Of a DNA stretch of 46,586 nucleotides, positions 38,199-45,641 are shown one piece after another. The stretch is taken from NCBI GenBank assembly GCA_035310145.1, contig DATGEL010000035.1:1-46586 (forward strand). The letters run 5' to 3'. Under the pieces are notes generated by a model, which ran no database searches, was not told the DNA's origin, and worked only from the letters and a program-made list of their open reading frames with translations. This DNA is from Dehalococcoidia bacterium. Lineage in GTDB: Bacteria; Chloroflexota; Dehalococcoidia; CAUJGQ01. The position numbers and the translations under genes were made by a program. Position 1 is the first letter of the stretch. Each line of letters opens with the position of its first letter.

Positions 38199-38837
38199 TC
38201 AACTGGTGCCGGCGAGACCGGGGCCACCGAGCGGCTGCGGTCCAGCCTCCCGCGCGATACCGAGCACGGCCCGATGCTCGGCCTCGAACACCCAGCCGAG
38301 CGCCACGACGCTGCTCACCACCGCGGCCCACAGCCAGACATCGGCGTGGCTTTTGCTCGCGAGGCCGAGGATGAAGCCGACGACGCCGAGCGCCAGGCCG
38401 AGCAGACCAAACGCTACCCCCAGCCCGGCGTAGGCGTCAGCGCCGGCAGCCATACGGTTGCGGCGCAGCTCGTCCATCGTCGCGGCAAGGCTGAGGACCG
38501 CCAGGATGACGCCGCTCACGAGCCAGGTGCTTGCGTGCGCCTTGTTCGCCAGACCGACGATGAAGCCGACTACCCCCGCCGCGAGCGCGAGCACGAACAG
38601 CAGGCTGCCGAGCCAGGCATCGACGCGCCGGGCCTGGTCGCCAGCCGCCGTGCGCAGTTCGTCGACGAGTACGGCTCCGGAGAGGACGCCGAGGATCAGC
38701 GCCGCGAGGAACCACTGTGTGGTGTGGGAATTATCTTTCAGTCCGGCGAAGAAACCGACCACGCCGAACGCCGCCGCGGCGATCGCCAGCAGGCTGCCGA
38801 GCGCCAGATCGAGGGGCATTGCAACTTTGCGTAACAT
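38199..38837 (-). CDS. Membrane protein of three tandem two-helix repeats
   Basis: The 212 residues consist of three copies of a unit of about 60. Each has LGSLL or LGVAF, then a helix ending in GVVGF(F/I)xGL, a polar loop (KDNSHTT, NKAHAST, SKSHADV), W, a second helix and an acidic end (VDELR, MDELR, EAEHR). Six membrane helices with short cytoplasmic links result. The family is not recognised. The repeated SH/AH loops and GL(A/K)(N/D/S)K pattern are odd and probably face the same side. The ATG has GGAGG seven bases upstream. It diverges from the kinase gene, with a CIRCE element and divergent promoters between. Confidence 0.75.
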   Translation of the reverse strand: MLRKVAMPLDLALGSLLAIAAAAFGVVGFFAGLKDNSHTTQWFLAALILGVLSGAVLVDELRTAAGDQARRVDAWLGSLLFVLALAAGVVGFIVGLANKAHASTWLVSGVILAVLSLAATMDELRRNRMAAGADAYAGLGVAFGLLGLALGVVGFILGLASKSHADVWLWAAVVSSVVALGWVFEAEHRAVLGIAREAGPQPLGGPGLAGTS

Positions 38838-39089
38838 AGGAGCGCCTCCAAGACGCTTCCAGAAACTGGCTCGAATCTCAGCCGGAGCCTGCGGCCCCGG
38901 CGAACCGAACCGTGGGAATCACCGGCACACAGTACGCGGTCACGCCCGCGAGCGGGAGGCGCGAGCCGCCGACCGCGGGCGAACGGTGGATGCGCGACAG
39001 AACAAACACCTTCCTCCTCCGTGGCTGCCGAGGCGGGGATGGCGCTCTCGCAGCTTCACTGGCGCCGGGTGCCGGCGCCGCTGGTCAGT

Positions 39090-39116
39090 TTAGCACTCAG
39101 AAAGATTGAGTGCTAA
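39090..39116. promoter_or_regulatory. CIRCE element (HrcA operator) between two divergent genes
   Basis: TTAGCACTC - nine bases - GAGTGCTAA is a perfect match to the CIRCE consensus, the operator of the heat-shock repressor HrcA. Promoter-like boxes overlap it on both strands: TTAGCA with TAATAA at 18 bases (plus) and TTAGCA with TAAACT at 18 bases (minus). No groES, groEL, dnaK or hrcA gene is adjacent. The nearest starts are the membrane protein at 38837 (252 bases) and the kinase at 39395 (278 bases). Confidence 0.92.
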
Positions 39117-39394
39117 TAATTGTTTACGTCGCGCGCGTTCCGACGCCAACAGCGACCGCGGTCGGTGGCACCACCGGCTTGCCAGCGGCAGCCGTAGCGG
39201 CGGAGCCAATCGCCGCGTAAGCATCTGCACGCGCGCATGCTCGCTCCAGCTTCTCCGCTTGCCATCTCTCGCTGCCGGGCTCGGCCGGCCCCGCCGCGGC
39301 GTACGGCAGGAGGCGGCGTTTGGGAGCAGGGCACGTACGGCATGCAGCGAACCTAATGATGCGCCTGCGATAAGATGAAGCCGGGAGGTGGCCA
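39117..39394 (+). other. Long 5' leader of the kinase gene
   Basis: No small gene was found in these 278 bases. GGGAGG at 39383-39388 is the ribosome binding site of the kinase. If transcription starts near the CIRCE element, the leader is unusually long; I saw no known thermosensor or riboswitch in it. Confidence 0.4.
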
Positions 39395-40372
39395 CTGCAC
39401 CAGCTCGGCGAGCGCATCGACCACTACGAGATCGAGCGGCCGCTCGGCGAAGGCGGCTTCGCCGCGACGTATCTCGCGCGCGACACGCGCAACGGGCAGC
39501 AGGTCGTGCTCAAGTGGCCCGATGAGAGCCTGCTGGGCGATCCCACGGTCTTCGAGCATTTTCGCCGCGAGATGCAGATCACGCGGGCGCTGCGCCATCC
39601 CAACATCCAGGCCGCGGTCGACGCCGGCGACAACCGTTCCGCGCCCTACCTCGTGCTCGAGTACGTCGACGGCACACCATTGCACCGCATCCTGCGCGAG
39701 CGCGGCCGCCTGCCGGTGGACGAGGCGGTCAGCATCGCACGGCAGCTCGCCGCCGGCCTGCAGTATTTGCACGAACAGCGCGTCTATCACCGTGACCTGA
39801 AGCCGGAGAACGTGATCGTCACGCCGGACGGCACGGCGCGGATCATCGATTTCGGCATCGCCTTAATGGACGGCGCCCGGCGCATGACCTGGCGCTGGCT
39901 GACCAACGCGCACGGTACGCCCGCCTACATGGCTCCAGAGCAGATCCAGGGCAAGCGCGGCGACGCCCGCACCGACATCTACGCGCTCGGCATCCTGCTC
40001 TACGAGATGTTGAAGGGCCGCCCGCCCTATGGCCGCCCCGGCGACGACCCGCTGGTGGTGATGCAGCAGCATCTTTCCGGCCAGGCGGACGCGCTGCCGC
40101 CGAGCGTGCCGCCGGGCCTGGCGGGCATCGTGGCGAAGGCGATGCGCCGCAACCCCGACGAGCGCTACCAGGACGCCGCGGCGCTGCTCGCCGATCTCGA
40201 TCGCTACCAGCAGCTCACGTCCGCCGATTTTGCCTTCGCCGAAGAGCAGGCCGCGCGTGTGCCCGACGCCGAGCGGCGCATGCTGCTGCTGGCCGGCGCC
40301 ATGGCCGTCGGCTTCGTGGCGCTGATCGCCGTCGTGATCACGGCCGTGGTCGTCGCTCAGGCGCTCGGCTGA
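39395..40372 (+). CDS. Membrane-anchored Hanks-type Ser/Thr protein kinase (probable CTG start)
   Basis: From CTG 39395 the 325-residue protein has a complete kinase domain: LGEGGFAAT (18-25 nucleotide loop), invariant Lys40 in VVLKWP, HRDLKPEN (D134), DFG (D152), TPAYMAPEQ and DIYALGILLYEMLKG. One membrane helix at about 293-323 ends the chain, with no outer sensor domain. No ATG, GTG or TTG lies between the in-frame stop at 39371 and the glycine loop; CTG 39395 has GGGAGG six bases upstream. A start at ATG 39506 would remove the nucleotide loop. It is transcribed from the CIRCE side, so heat-shock control is likely. Confidence 0.88.
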   Translation: MHQLGERIDHYEIERPLGEGGFAATYLARDTRNGQQVVLKWPDESLLGDPTVFEHFRREMQITRALRHPNIQAAVDAGDNRSAPYLVLEYVDGTPLHRILRERGRLPVDEAVSIARQLAAGLQYLHEQRVYHRDLKPENVIVTPDGTARIIDFGIALMDGARRMTWRWLTNAHGTPAYMAPEQIQGKRGDARTDIYALGILLYEMLKGRPPYGRPGDDPLVVMQQHLSGQADALPPSVPPGLAGIVAKAMRRNPDERYQDAAALLADLDRYQQLTSADFAFAEEQAARVPDAERRMLLLAGAMAVGFVALIAVVITAVVVAQALG

Positions 40373-40490
40373 TCGCGTCGGCTTCCCTCTAGCTGGCCAA
40401 CAGCAACCAGGCAGCAGCGTCAGCTTCGCCGCGCGCTCAGTCCTGTGTCTCGGCCACGGCTCGCCTCCGCAAGCCGCTCACCGCCTATAC

Positions 40491-40518
40491 TGTTCCCTGT
40501 TCCCTTGTCCCTATTCCC
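40491..40518 (+). repeat. Period-7 array before the BadH-like SDR gene
   Basis: Four 7-base units run head to tail: TGTTCCC, TGTTCCC, TTGTCCC, TATTCCC. They end 15 bases before ATG 40534 and just before its GGAGG. A TATACT box (40486-40491) abuts the array on the left. Confidence 0.8.
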
Positions 40519-40533
40519 GACCGGAGGCGCAGC

Positions 40534-41292
40534 ATGGCAGGACCGCTCAGCGGACGCGTGGCGCTGGTCACGGGCGCGGGCAGCGGCATCGGCCGCGCCA
40601 TCGCCCTGCGCTTGGCGCAGGACGGCGCCAACACCGCCTGCACCGATCTCGATTTCCAGGCTGCTCGCGCCACCGCCCTGACGGCGAACGCGGCCGGCGA
40701 TCGCGCTCTGGCCGTCCAGCTCGACGTGACCGATCCCGCCTCGGTGGCCCAGGCGGTGGCATCGGTCGAGCGCGAGCTGGGCGGCATCGACGTGCTGGTA
40801 AACAACGCCGGCTGGGACAAGATCGAGCCGTTTCTGCAGAGCGAGCCGGAGACCTGGGACCGGATCATCGCCATCAACCTCAAGGGCACGTTTCACTGCT
40901 GCAAGGCCGTGCTGCCGGGAATGGTCGAGCGCGGGCGCGGCGCCGTGGTCAGCATCGCCTCGGATGCGGGCCGCGTCGGCTCGACGGGCGAGGCGGTCTA
41001 TTCGGCGACCAAGGGCGGCATCATCGCCTTCACCAAGACGCTGGCGCGCGAGCTGGCCCGGCACCAGATCAACGTCAACTGCATCTGCCCCGGCCCCACG
41101 GATACACCGTTGCTGGCGAGCTTGAAGGAGGGTAACCCGCGGCTGGGTGACGCGCTGCAGCGGGCGGTGCCCTGGGGCCGGTTGGGCAAGCCGGAGGACA
41201 TCGCCGGCGCCGTCGCTTTCCTCGCCGGCCCCGACGCCGCCTACATCACCGGCCAGACGCTCTCGGTGAGCGGCGGGCTGACGATGGCCTGA
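40534..41292 (+). CDS. SDR-family oxidoreductase, BadH/FabG-like
   Basis: This 252-residue classical SDR has a TGAGSGIGRA cofactor site (about 13-22), LDVTDPASV, NNAGWDKIEP (about 88-97), the catalytic Ser in SIASDAGR, YSATKGG (Tyr and Lys) and the C-terminal GQTLSVSGGLTMA. NNAGWDK with WDRIIAINLKGTFH is close to 2-hydroxycyclohexanecarboxyl-CoA dehydrogenase (BadH) of alicyclic and benzoate breakdown; FabG-like ketoreductases are the alternative. ATG 40534 has GGAGG seven bases upstream. It is followed by a TfoX-like gene and a CaiB/BaiF transferase on the same strand, a plausible CoA-thioester pathway. Confidence 0.85.
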   Translation: MAGPLSGRVALVTGAGSGIGRAIALRLAQDGANTACTDLDFQAARATALTANAAGDRALAVQLDVTDPASVAQAVASVERELGGIDVLVNNAGWDKIEPFLQSEPETWDRIIAINLKGTFHCCKAVLPGMVERGRGAVVSIASDAGRVGSTGEAVYSATKGGIIAFTKTLARELARHQINVNCICPGPTDTPLLASLKEGNPRLGDALQRAVPWGRLGKPEDIAGAVAFLAGPDAAYITGQTLSVSGGLTMA

Positions 41293-41322
41293 GAGACGCA
41301 GGTGGCGGGAGAGGACACGGCG

Positions 41323-41700
41323 ATGAGTGAAGATGCGGCGGCGAGCCGCTACCACGCGATCGGCGCGGCGCTCGGCGGCGGTGACGGCCCCGTGACGGCC
41401 GGCAAAGCGTTCGGCATGCCCTGCCTGAAGCTGAACGGTAAGCTCTTCGCCGGCTTCTACCAGGGCGAGATGGTGTTCAAGCTGGCGGGCGCGGAGCACC
41501 GCGCCGCGCTCGATCTGCCCGGCGCCACGCTCTTCGAGCCGATGGCCGGCCGGCCGATGCGGGCCTGGGTGCAGGTGCCGTACGCGCACGAAGCCGCCTG
41601 GCCGGAGCTGGCCGAGCAGGCGCTGCGCACGCTGGCCGCGGAAGCCCCGGCACCGGCGCCCAAACGGCCGGCCCGCGCCCGGCGCGGGCGCCCGGCATAG
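41323..41700 (+). CDS. TfoX N-terminal/YjbR-like small protein
   Basis: The 125 residues carry one domain (about 10-100) with AAASRYHAIGAAL, TAGKAFGMPCLKLNGKLFAG, FYQGEMVFKLAGAEHRAAL and MRAWVQVPYAHEAAWPEL. This follows the TfoX_N/YjbR type of DNA- or partner-binding fold (KMFG..CLK.NGKVFA). The tail (PAPAPKRPARARRGRPA) is basic and could bind nucleic acid. ATG 41323 is preferred; GTG 41302 adds seven residues. It lies 30 bases after the SDR stop, so the two are probably co-transcribed. Function is not known. Confidence 0.7.
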   Translation: MSEDAAASRYHAIGAALGGGDGPVTAGKAFGMPCLKLNGKLFAGFYQGEMVFKLAGAEHRAALDLPGATLFEPMAGRPMRAWVQVPYAHEAAWPELAEQALRTLAAEAPAPAPKRPARARRGRPA

Positions 41701-41841
41701 GCGCCCGCGCGGCTGCCCGCGAGAATGTTGGCGACACTCGCGCCGCCGGCCGATTGGGGCGCCGGTGCGTGCCTGGCGCCCGCGTGGTGGGGGATACTGG
41801 CGGCAGCGAAAAGTCGCATCGTGATGTTGTGAGGAAAGACC

Positions 41842-43053
41842 ATGCCCGGACCGCTCGACGGTATCATCGTGCTCGATTTCACCTGGCATCTGGCCGGACC
41901 CTACGGCGTGATGCAACTGGCCGACCTCGGCGCCGAGGTCTGGAAAATCGAGCAGGTGGCCGCCAACGAGGACAACCGCGGCGGCGGGCCGATTGTGGAG
42001 GGCATCAACACCTACTTTTTCAGCGTCAACCGCGGCAAGCAAAGCCTCGCCCTCGACCTGCGCAGCCCCGAGGGCAAGGAGATCGTCTACGGCCTGGCGC
42101 CGCAGGTCGACGTGCTCACCGAGAACTTCCGCCCCGGCACGATGGAGCGGCTGGGCTTCGGCTACGAGCGCATGGCCGCGCTGAACCCGCGCCTGATCTA
42201 CGCGTCAACGTCCGGCTTCGGCCAGACCGGCCCCTACCGCGACCGCGGCGCCGTGGACGTGATCGTGCAGGGCATGGGCGGCGTGATGAGCATCACCGGC
42301 CACCCGGATGGACCCATCGCCCGGCCCGGCTACTCGATCGGCGACATGGCCGGCGGCCTGTTCACGGCGATCGGCGTGCTCTCGGCGCTGGTAGAACGCG
42401 ACCGCTCCGGCAAGGGCCAGCGCATCGACGTGGCGATGCTCGACGCTCAGGTTGCGCTGCTGGAGAACGCGATCATCCGCTACTGCGCCACGGGCGAGGT
42501 GCCGGGCCGCATCGGCACGCGCCACCCGTTGACGACGCCCTTTCAGGCATTCGAGACGAGCGACGGCGGCTGGTTCGTGCTGGCCGGCGTCAAGGACTGG
42601 GAGCTGTTCTGCGCCACGATCGGCCGCGACGATCTGATCCTGGACGAGCGCTTCAAGACGAACCGGCTGCGCACGAAGAACCACGCGGCGCTGGAGCCGA
42701 TCCTGATCGAGGTCTTCAAGCAGAAGCCGCGCGACGAGTGGCTGGCGCTGCTGGCGCCGGTCTGCCTGGTGGGGCCGGTGAACGGCGTCGACCAGGTGGT
42801 AGCCGATCCGCAGGTGCAGGCGCGCCAGATGGTGGTGGAGCTGCCCGCCTGGAACGGCGCCCGGCTCAGCGTCTCCAATACACCCGTCAAGCTCTCGCGC
42901 ACCCCTGGCGGCCCGCACACCGGCGCCGACGCCCCCGGCGGTCACACGGCGCAGATCCTGCGCGAGCGGCTCGGCTATACGGACGAGCAGATCGCGGCGC
43001 TGGCCGAGAAGGGCGTGATCGCCGCGCCGCGGTTGCCCGCCGCCGCGGACTGA
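41842..43053 (+). CDS. CaiB/BaiF-type CoA-transferase (family III)
   Basis: This 403-residue family III CoA-transferase moves CoA between carboxylic acids. It begins LDGIIVLDFTWHLAGPYGVM, then DLGAEVWKIEQ, VNRGKQSLALDL, DVLTENFRPGTMERLG, the nucleophile aspartate in YSIGDMAGGLFTAIGVLSAL (D near residue 169), and ends with TAQILRERLGYTDEQIAAL. ATG 41842 has GAGGAAAG just upstream. With the BadH-like SDR and the acyl-CoA dehydrogenase-type flavoprotein, it suggests breakdown of an aromatic or branched acid through CoA-thioesters, though the substrate is unknown. Confidence 0.92.
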   Translation: MPGPLDGIIVLDFTWHLAGPYGVMQLADLGAEVWKIEQVAANEDNRGGGPIVEGINTYFFSVNRGKQSLALDLRSPEGKEIVYGLAPQVDVLTENFRPGTMERLGFGYERMAALNPRLIYASTSGFGQTGPYRDRGAVDVIVQGMGGVMSITGHPDGPIARPGYSIGDMAGGLFTAIGVLSALVERDRSGKGQRIDVAMLDAQVALLENAIIRYCATGEVPGRIGTRHPLTTPFQAFETSDGGWFVLAGVKDWELFCATIGRDDLILDERFKTNRLRTKNHAALEPILIEVFKQKPRDEWLALLAPVCLVGPVNGVDQVVADPQVQARQMVVELPAWNGARLSVSNTPVKLSRTPGGPHTGADAPGGHTAQILRERLGYTDEQIAALAEKGVIAAPRLPAAAD

Positions 43054-43072
43054 CGCCGGGGTGGCGGGTCGC

Positions 43073-43318
43073 TTACTGCTGGTAGTTCTCGACCAGATTC
43101 GCGGAGCGCTCGTGCGCCTCGTTCGGGTCGCGGCCGGCGCCGCGCAGCGCCCGGCGCTGGTCCAGCAGGTCCCACGCCTGGTCGAGCTGCACCTTGAGCT
43201 GGTGCAATCGCTCACGCTCGGCCGCGTTCAGGCCGCCGTCCTCCTCAGCGCGGCGGTAGAGCGCGTGCTCCTCATCCACCAGCTCGTTGATGTGGTCCAG
43301 AATCCTGCGGTCGTTCAC
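43073..43318 (-). CDS. DUF2630-family small helical protein
   Basis: The 81 residues read DRRILDHINELVDEEHALYR, then RERLHQLKVQLDQAWDLLDQ, RRALRGAG and NEAHERSANLVENYQQ. The pattern I..LV.EEH.L...E, then LDQ.WDLLRQRRA, is that of DUF2630, found in Actinobacteria and Chloroflexota. It should form a helical hairpin. The start GTG 43318 overlaps the stop of the upstream gene (GTGA), and AGGAG lies seven bases before it, inside that gene, so the two are translationally coupled. The function of the family is unknown. Confidence 0.85.
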   Translation of the reverse strand: MNDRRILDHINELVDEEHALYRRAEEDGGLNAAERERLHQLKVQLDQAWDLLDQRRALRGAGRDPNEAHERSANLVENYQQ

Positions 43319-43554
43319 GCGTGATCTCCTCTGCTGCGGCCGGAGGGGCTGATCGAGCCGCCGCGGCCTTTCGCGTCGCGCTCGGGCGGCGCGGAAGGCC
43401 CTCCAATGTGCGCCGGGCCGGGCGGCGGATCGCTGGCGGGAAACGACTCCTCGTCCGCCTCCTCGACCGGATCGAGCGGCGCCTCGGCCGGCGGTGTGGC
43501 CGCTGACTCCGCCGGGTGAGCCGGCCTGGCTGCCCCGTCATCTTGCGCGGACAT
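43315..43554 (-). CDS. Small acidic, proline-rich protein with an ESFPASDPP motif
   Basis: The 79 residues are disordered-looking and rich in P, A, E and D. The motif DPVEEADEESFPASDPP is seen in many small bacterial proteins of unknown role, often in stress-linked operons; it is the best evidence that this is a real gene. The tail (RDAKGRGGSISPSGRSRGD) is basic. ATG 43554 has GGGGG upstream. Its stop overlaps the GTG of the DUF2630 gene by four bases, so the two are made together. It may be a hydration- or stress-type protein; that is guesswork. Confidence 0.7.
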   Translation of the reverse strand: MSAQDDGAARPAHPAESAATPPAEAPLDPVEEADEESFPASDPPPGPAHIGGPSAPPERDAKGRGGSISPSGRSRGDHA

Positions 43555-43730
43555 CGTGCCCCCTGCGCCGCACCGTTGATCTGCGGTCACATGCAGCGTA
43601 CACGATGCGGCCGAGCCGCCGCCCGTGGCGTCCCCAAGTTGGCGTCGGGCGCCGGCGGGCGGCGGGGTGGAAGGCGCCCGCCACGCCGCGCACCGCTGAA
43701 GCCTCGGTGTGAGCATGGCCTGGCAGCACG

Positions 43731-43772
43731 GCCGACGCAGCGCAACCGTGCGCACGGTTGCGCTGCGTCGGC
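43731..43772. repeat. Perfect 42-bp palindrome
   Basis: The left half (GCCGACGCAGCGCAACCGTGC, here cut as GCCGACGCAG and CGCAACCGTGC) is the exact reverse complement of the right half, with no loop spacer. It lies in the gap between the secreted-protein gene (stop at 43816) and the gene at 43554. No T-run follows on either strand. Confidence 0.9.
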
Positions 43773-43815
43773 AAGGGCTCGGGATGGAGCAGTGGCCGCG
43801 CCGCGGCCGGGTGCC

Positions 43816-44403
43816 CTACTTCACCAGGCTGAGCGGGCCGGCGTTGTCGGGGAAGTTCGACGTATTCAGCACCTGGATGCCGGCGTGCTGCTCACCGTTG
43901 AACGGCGTCACGGAAGGCTTGGCCTGCCCCGGCTCGCAGCCGAGGTCGAACGGCAGCTGCGGGTCGTTGAACCAGAGGCCGAGATGGTACATGTGCGTCG
44001 GCGGGAAGGTGGTCACCGGGCCGCCGGTGGAGACAGAGAACGTCTCAACGTTGAAGCGGCCCACCACCTCCACGTGGCCCTCGCCGTGGCTGTTCGTTTC
44101 CAGGTCGGACTGGTACCAGGCGATGCCGAACGGCTTGTTCGGCAGCTCGGTCACGAAGAGGTCAAACTGCGCATTGGCTGGAAGGCCGCGCACGTCGATG
44201 CGCATGCGTTCGACGACGCCCTCGGAGCGGATGCTGACGTGTCCGTGGGCGTTGGGAAGGCAGGAAGCGATGCCCGCACCCGGCACCATGTCGAACGTGG
44301 CGCCAGATTGCTGGGCGGATACGGCATGTGACAGCAGCGCAGCCCCCACGAGCGCGACGGCCGCGGTGAGGATACGCCCTGAGCGCAGCGAGGAGAAGGG
44401 CAT
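43816..44403 (-). CDS. Secreted protein of unknown function (beta-sandwich-like)
   Basis: The 195 residues start with a signal peptide (ILTAAVALVGAALLSHAVSA, cleavage after SAQQ at about 30). The mature part looks like an all-beta domain: HGHVSIRSEGVVERMRIDVR, GLPANAQFDLFVTELP, EGHVEVVGRFNVETFSV, HMYHLGLWFNDP. The GLPxxxxFDLFV stretch recalls CHRD-like or lipoprotein beta-barrel folds in which a strand is followed by a GLP turn. It would be exported through Sec. ATG 44403 has AGGGAGAG four bases upstream. A palindrome lies past its 3' end. No family assigned. Confidence 0.65.
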   Translation of the reverse strand: MPFSSLRSGRILTAAVALVGAALLSHAVSAQQSGATFDMVPGAGIASCLPNAHGHVSIRSEGVVERMRIDVRGLPANAQFDLFVTELPNKPFGIAWYQSDLETNSHGEGHVEVVGRFNVETFSVSTGGPVTTFPPTHMYHLGLWFNDPQLPFDLGCEPGQAKPSVTPFNGEQHAGIQVLNTSNFPDNAGPLSLVK

Positions 44404-44717
44404 GAATCTCTCCCTGAGTTTGGGCAGCGACTGCCGACCGTTCGACGCGAGCGCGCCCAACGAGGACGGACTCTCGCCGCGCCGTCTTGCGGCGATCGTC
44501 AGCAGTCACCACGGTCAGATGTGTGGGAAGTGCCTGCAGGCTTCGCAGAGAGTACGCCGGGCCGGCGCGGTTGGATTCGCCGGGCGGCGCCGTGTCCGAT
44601 CGCCTCGGTCAGCAGGTACGGGACACGCCGCGACGGCGAGGCTGCTGCCAGAGCCTCGCCGTCGCCTGGCCCGCCAGGACGGGCGACGAGTGTCGCCCCG
44701 AGCGGCGCGGCCGGGGA
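44404..44717. other. Intergenic region with a GC hairpin
   Basis: The 314 bases hold no convincing gene. The strong hairpin at 44630-44665 is listed separately. A small open frame on the plus strand at 44521-44802 is low-complexity and runs across the next gene antisense. Confidence 0.35.
44630..44665. terminator. Hairpin after the DinB-like gene
   Basis: GCGACGGCGAGGC (44630-44642) and GCCTCGCCGTCGC (44653-44665) form a perfect 13-bp stem with a ten-base loop. It lies 53 bases past the stop at 44718 (minus strand). No T-run follows, so the termination role is presumed. Confidence 0.5.
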
Positions 44718-45212
44718 TTACCCGGCTTGCCGCTCGCGGGCAGGCCGCGACTGGCCCAGCGCGGCGCGGATCTCGTTGCCGTGCTCGCGGCTGTGCTGCT
44801 GATTCCTGTCCAGAAATTCGCCCAGCGTCATGCGGCCCAGCTGTGAGATCTCGCCGTCGCGCTGCAGCTGCTCCGGCGTCAGTGTCTCGATCCAGGCGAG
44901 CAGGTCGCGGTGCTTCTGATCCATCACCGGCAGCAGGTCGGCGGCGTGGGCCTTGCGGTACTTGCGCAACCCCCACCAGTTGGCGAGGTTGATCAGGAGG
45001 TCCGGCGCCTTCGCGTTCTTGCCCCTCGCCAGCAGCTTGCCGACATAGGTCGTGCCGCCGTCGTCCTGCGCGATGTGCGCCGCGAGTTGGCGCACGCGCC
45101 ACTTCGGGTTTGGTGTGCGCCGTGCTAGATCGGCGTCGCTCAAGGCGGAGATCAGGGCGCGGTTCTCTTGAAAAGACGTCTCAAGCGCCTGGCGCAACGT
45201 TGCGATCTCCAT
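44718..45212 (-). CDS. DinB-fold (maleylpyruvate isomerase N-terminal-like) protein
   Basis: The 164 residues form a four-helix bundle of the DinB/YfiT superfamily. It begins EIATLRQALETSFQENRALI, then WRVRQLAAHIAQDDGGTTYV, with the first metal histidine in AAHIAQDD, and ends QLGRMTLGEFLDRNQQHSRE, HGNEIRAAL with the histidine pair. These proteins act as thiol-dependent metal enzymes (mycothiol- or bacillithiol-linked) or are damage-inducible. ATG 45212 has GAGGAG upstream. It follows the 101-residue gene on the same strand, 66 bases apart. Substrate unknown. Confidence 0.8.
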   Translation of the reverse strand: MEIATLRQALETSFQENRALISALSDADLARRTPNPKWRVRQLAAHIAQDDGGTTYVGKLLARGKNAKAPDLLINLANWWGLRKYRKAHAADLLPVMDQKHRDLLAWIETLTPEQLQRDGEISQLGRMTLGEFLDRNQQHSREHGNEIRAALGQSRPARERQAG

Positions 45213-45278
45213 GCTGCGCGCTCCTCTGTGCGATGCGGTGCGCCGGGCGGCGTGACGGCGCCCGGCGCACGCCCGATC

Positions 45279-45584
45279 CTAGGCGACCACTCGCAGCAGC
45301 TCGCGGCTGCCGGACGTCACGGCGCCCTGCCAGGCGGCGAACCAGCCTTGCCATTCCGAATCGGCGAACGCTGCCTGCATCCCGGCTTCCGTCTCGGCCA
45401 CATGCGCCATGTCGCGATACTCGGTCTCGGCCACGACGGTGAACATCGGGCCAGTCACGTCGACCAGCAGCCGGCCGGTGACACCGTACCGTGGCGCGAA
45501 CTTCTCGTTGAACTCTTTGAACGCCTGCGTGATGGTATCACCCTGACCAAACTTTGCCTGAAATGTCAACCGCTCGACGATCAT
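45279..45584 (-). CDS. Small alpha/beta dimeric (NIPSNAP-like) protein
   Basis: The 101 residues read IVERLTFQAKFGQGDTITQA, FKEFNEKFAPRYGVTGRLLV, DVTGPMFTVVAETEYRDMAH and VAETEAGMQAAF, then end in VVA. The ferredoxin-like strand-helix-strand-strand pattern with FTVVAETEY recalls NIPSNAP or antibiotic-biosynthesis-monooxygenase dimers. ATG 45584 has AGGAGAAA upstream. It precedes the DinB-like gene in the same direction. A small binding or detoxifying protein is plausible; the assignment is by fold impression only. Confidence 0.65.
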   Translation of the reverse strand: MIVERLTFQAKFGQGDTITQAFKEFNEKFAPRYGVTGRLLVDVTGPMFTVVAETEYRDMAHVAETEAGMQAAFADSEWQGWFAAWQGAVTSGSRELLRVVA

Positions 45585-45641
45585 GACAACTTTCTCCTGG
45601 CTCTGGCGGAAGCGGTTCCGTCAGCTCTATGCCATTGCCCG

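Noticed and set aside
39106-39378. Small gene or groES remnant after the CIRCE element
   Set aside because: The translation shows no GroES motif, is serine/arginine-rich and has no ribosome binding site.
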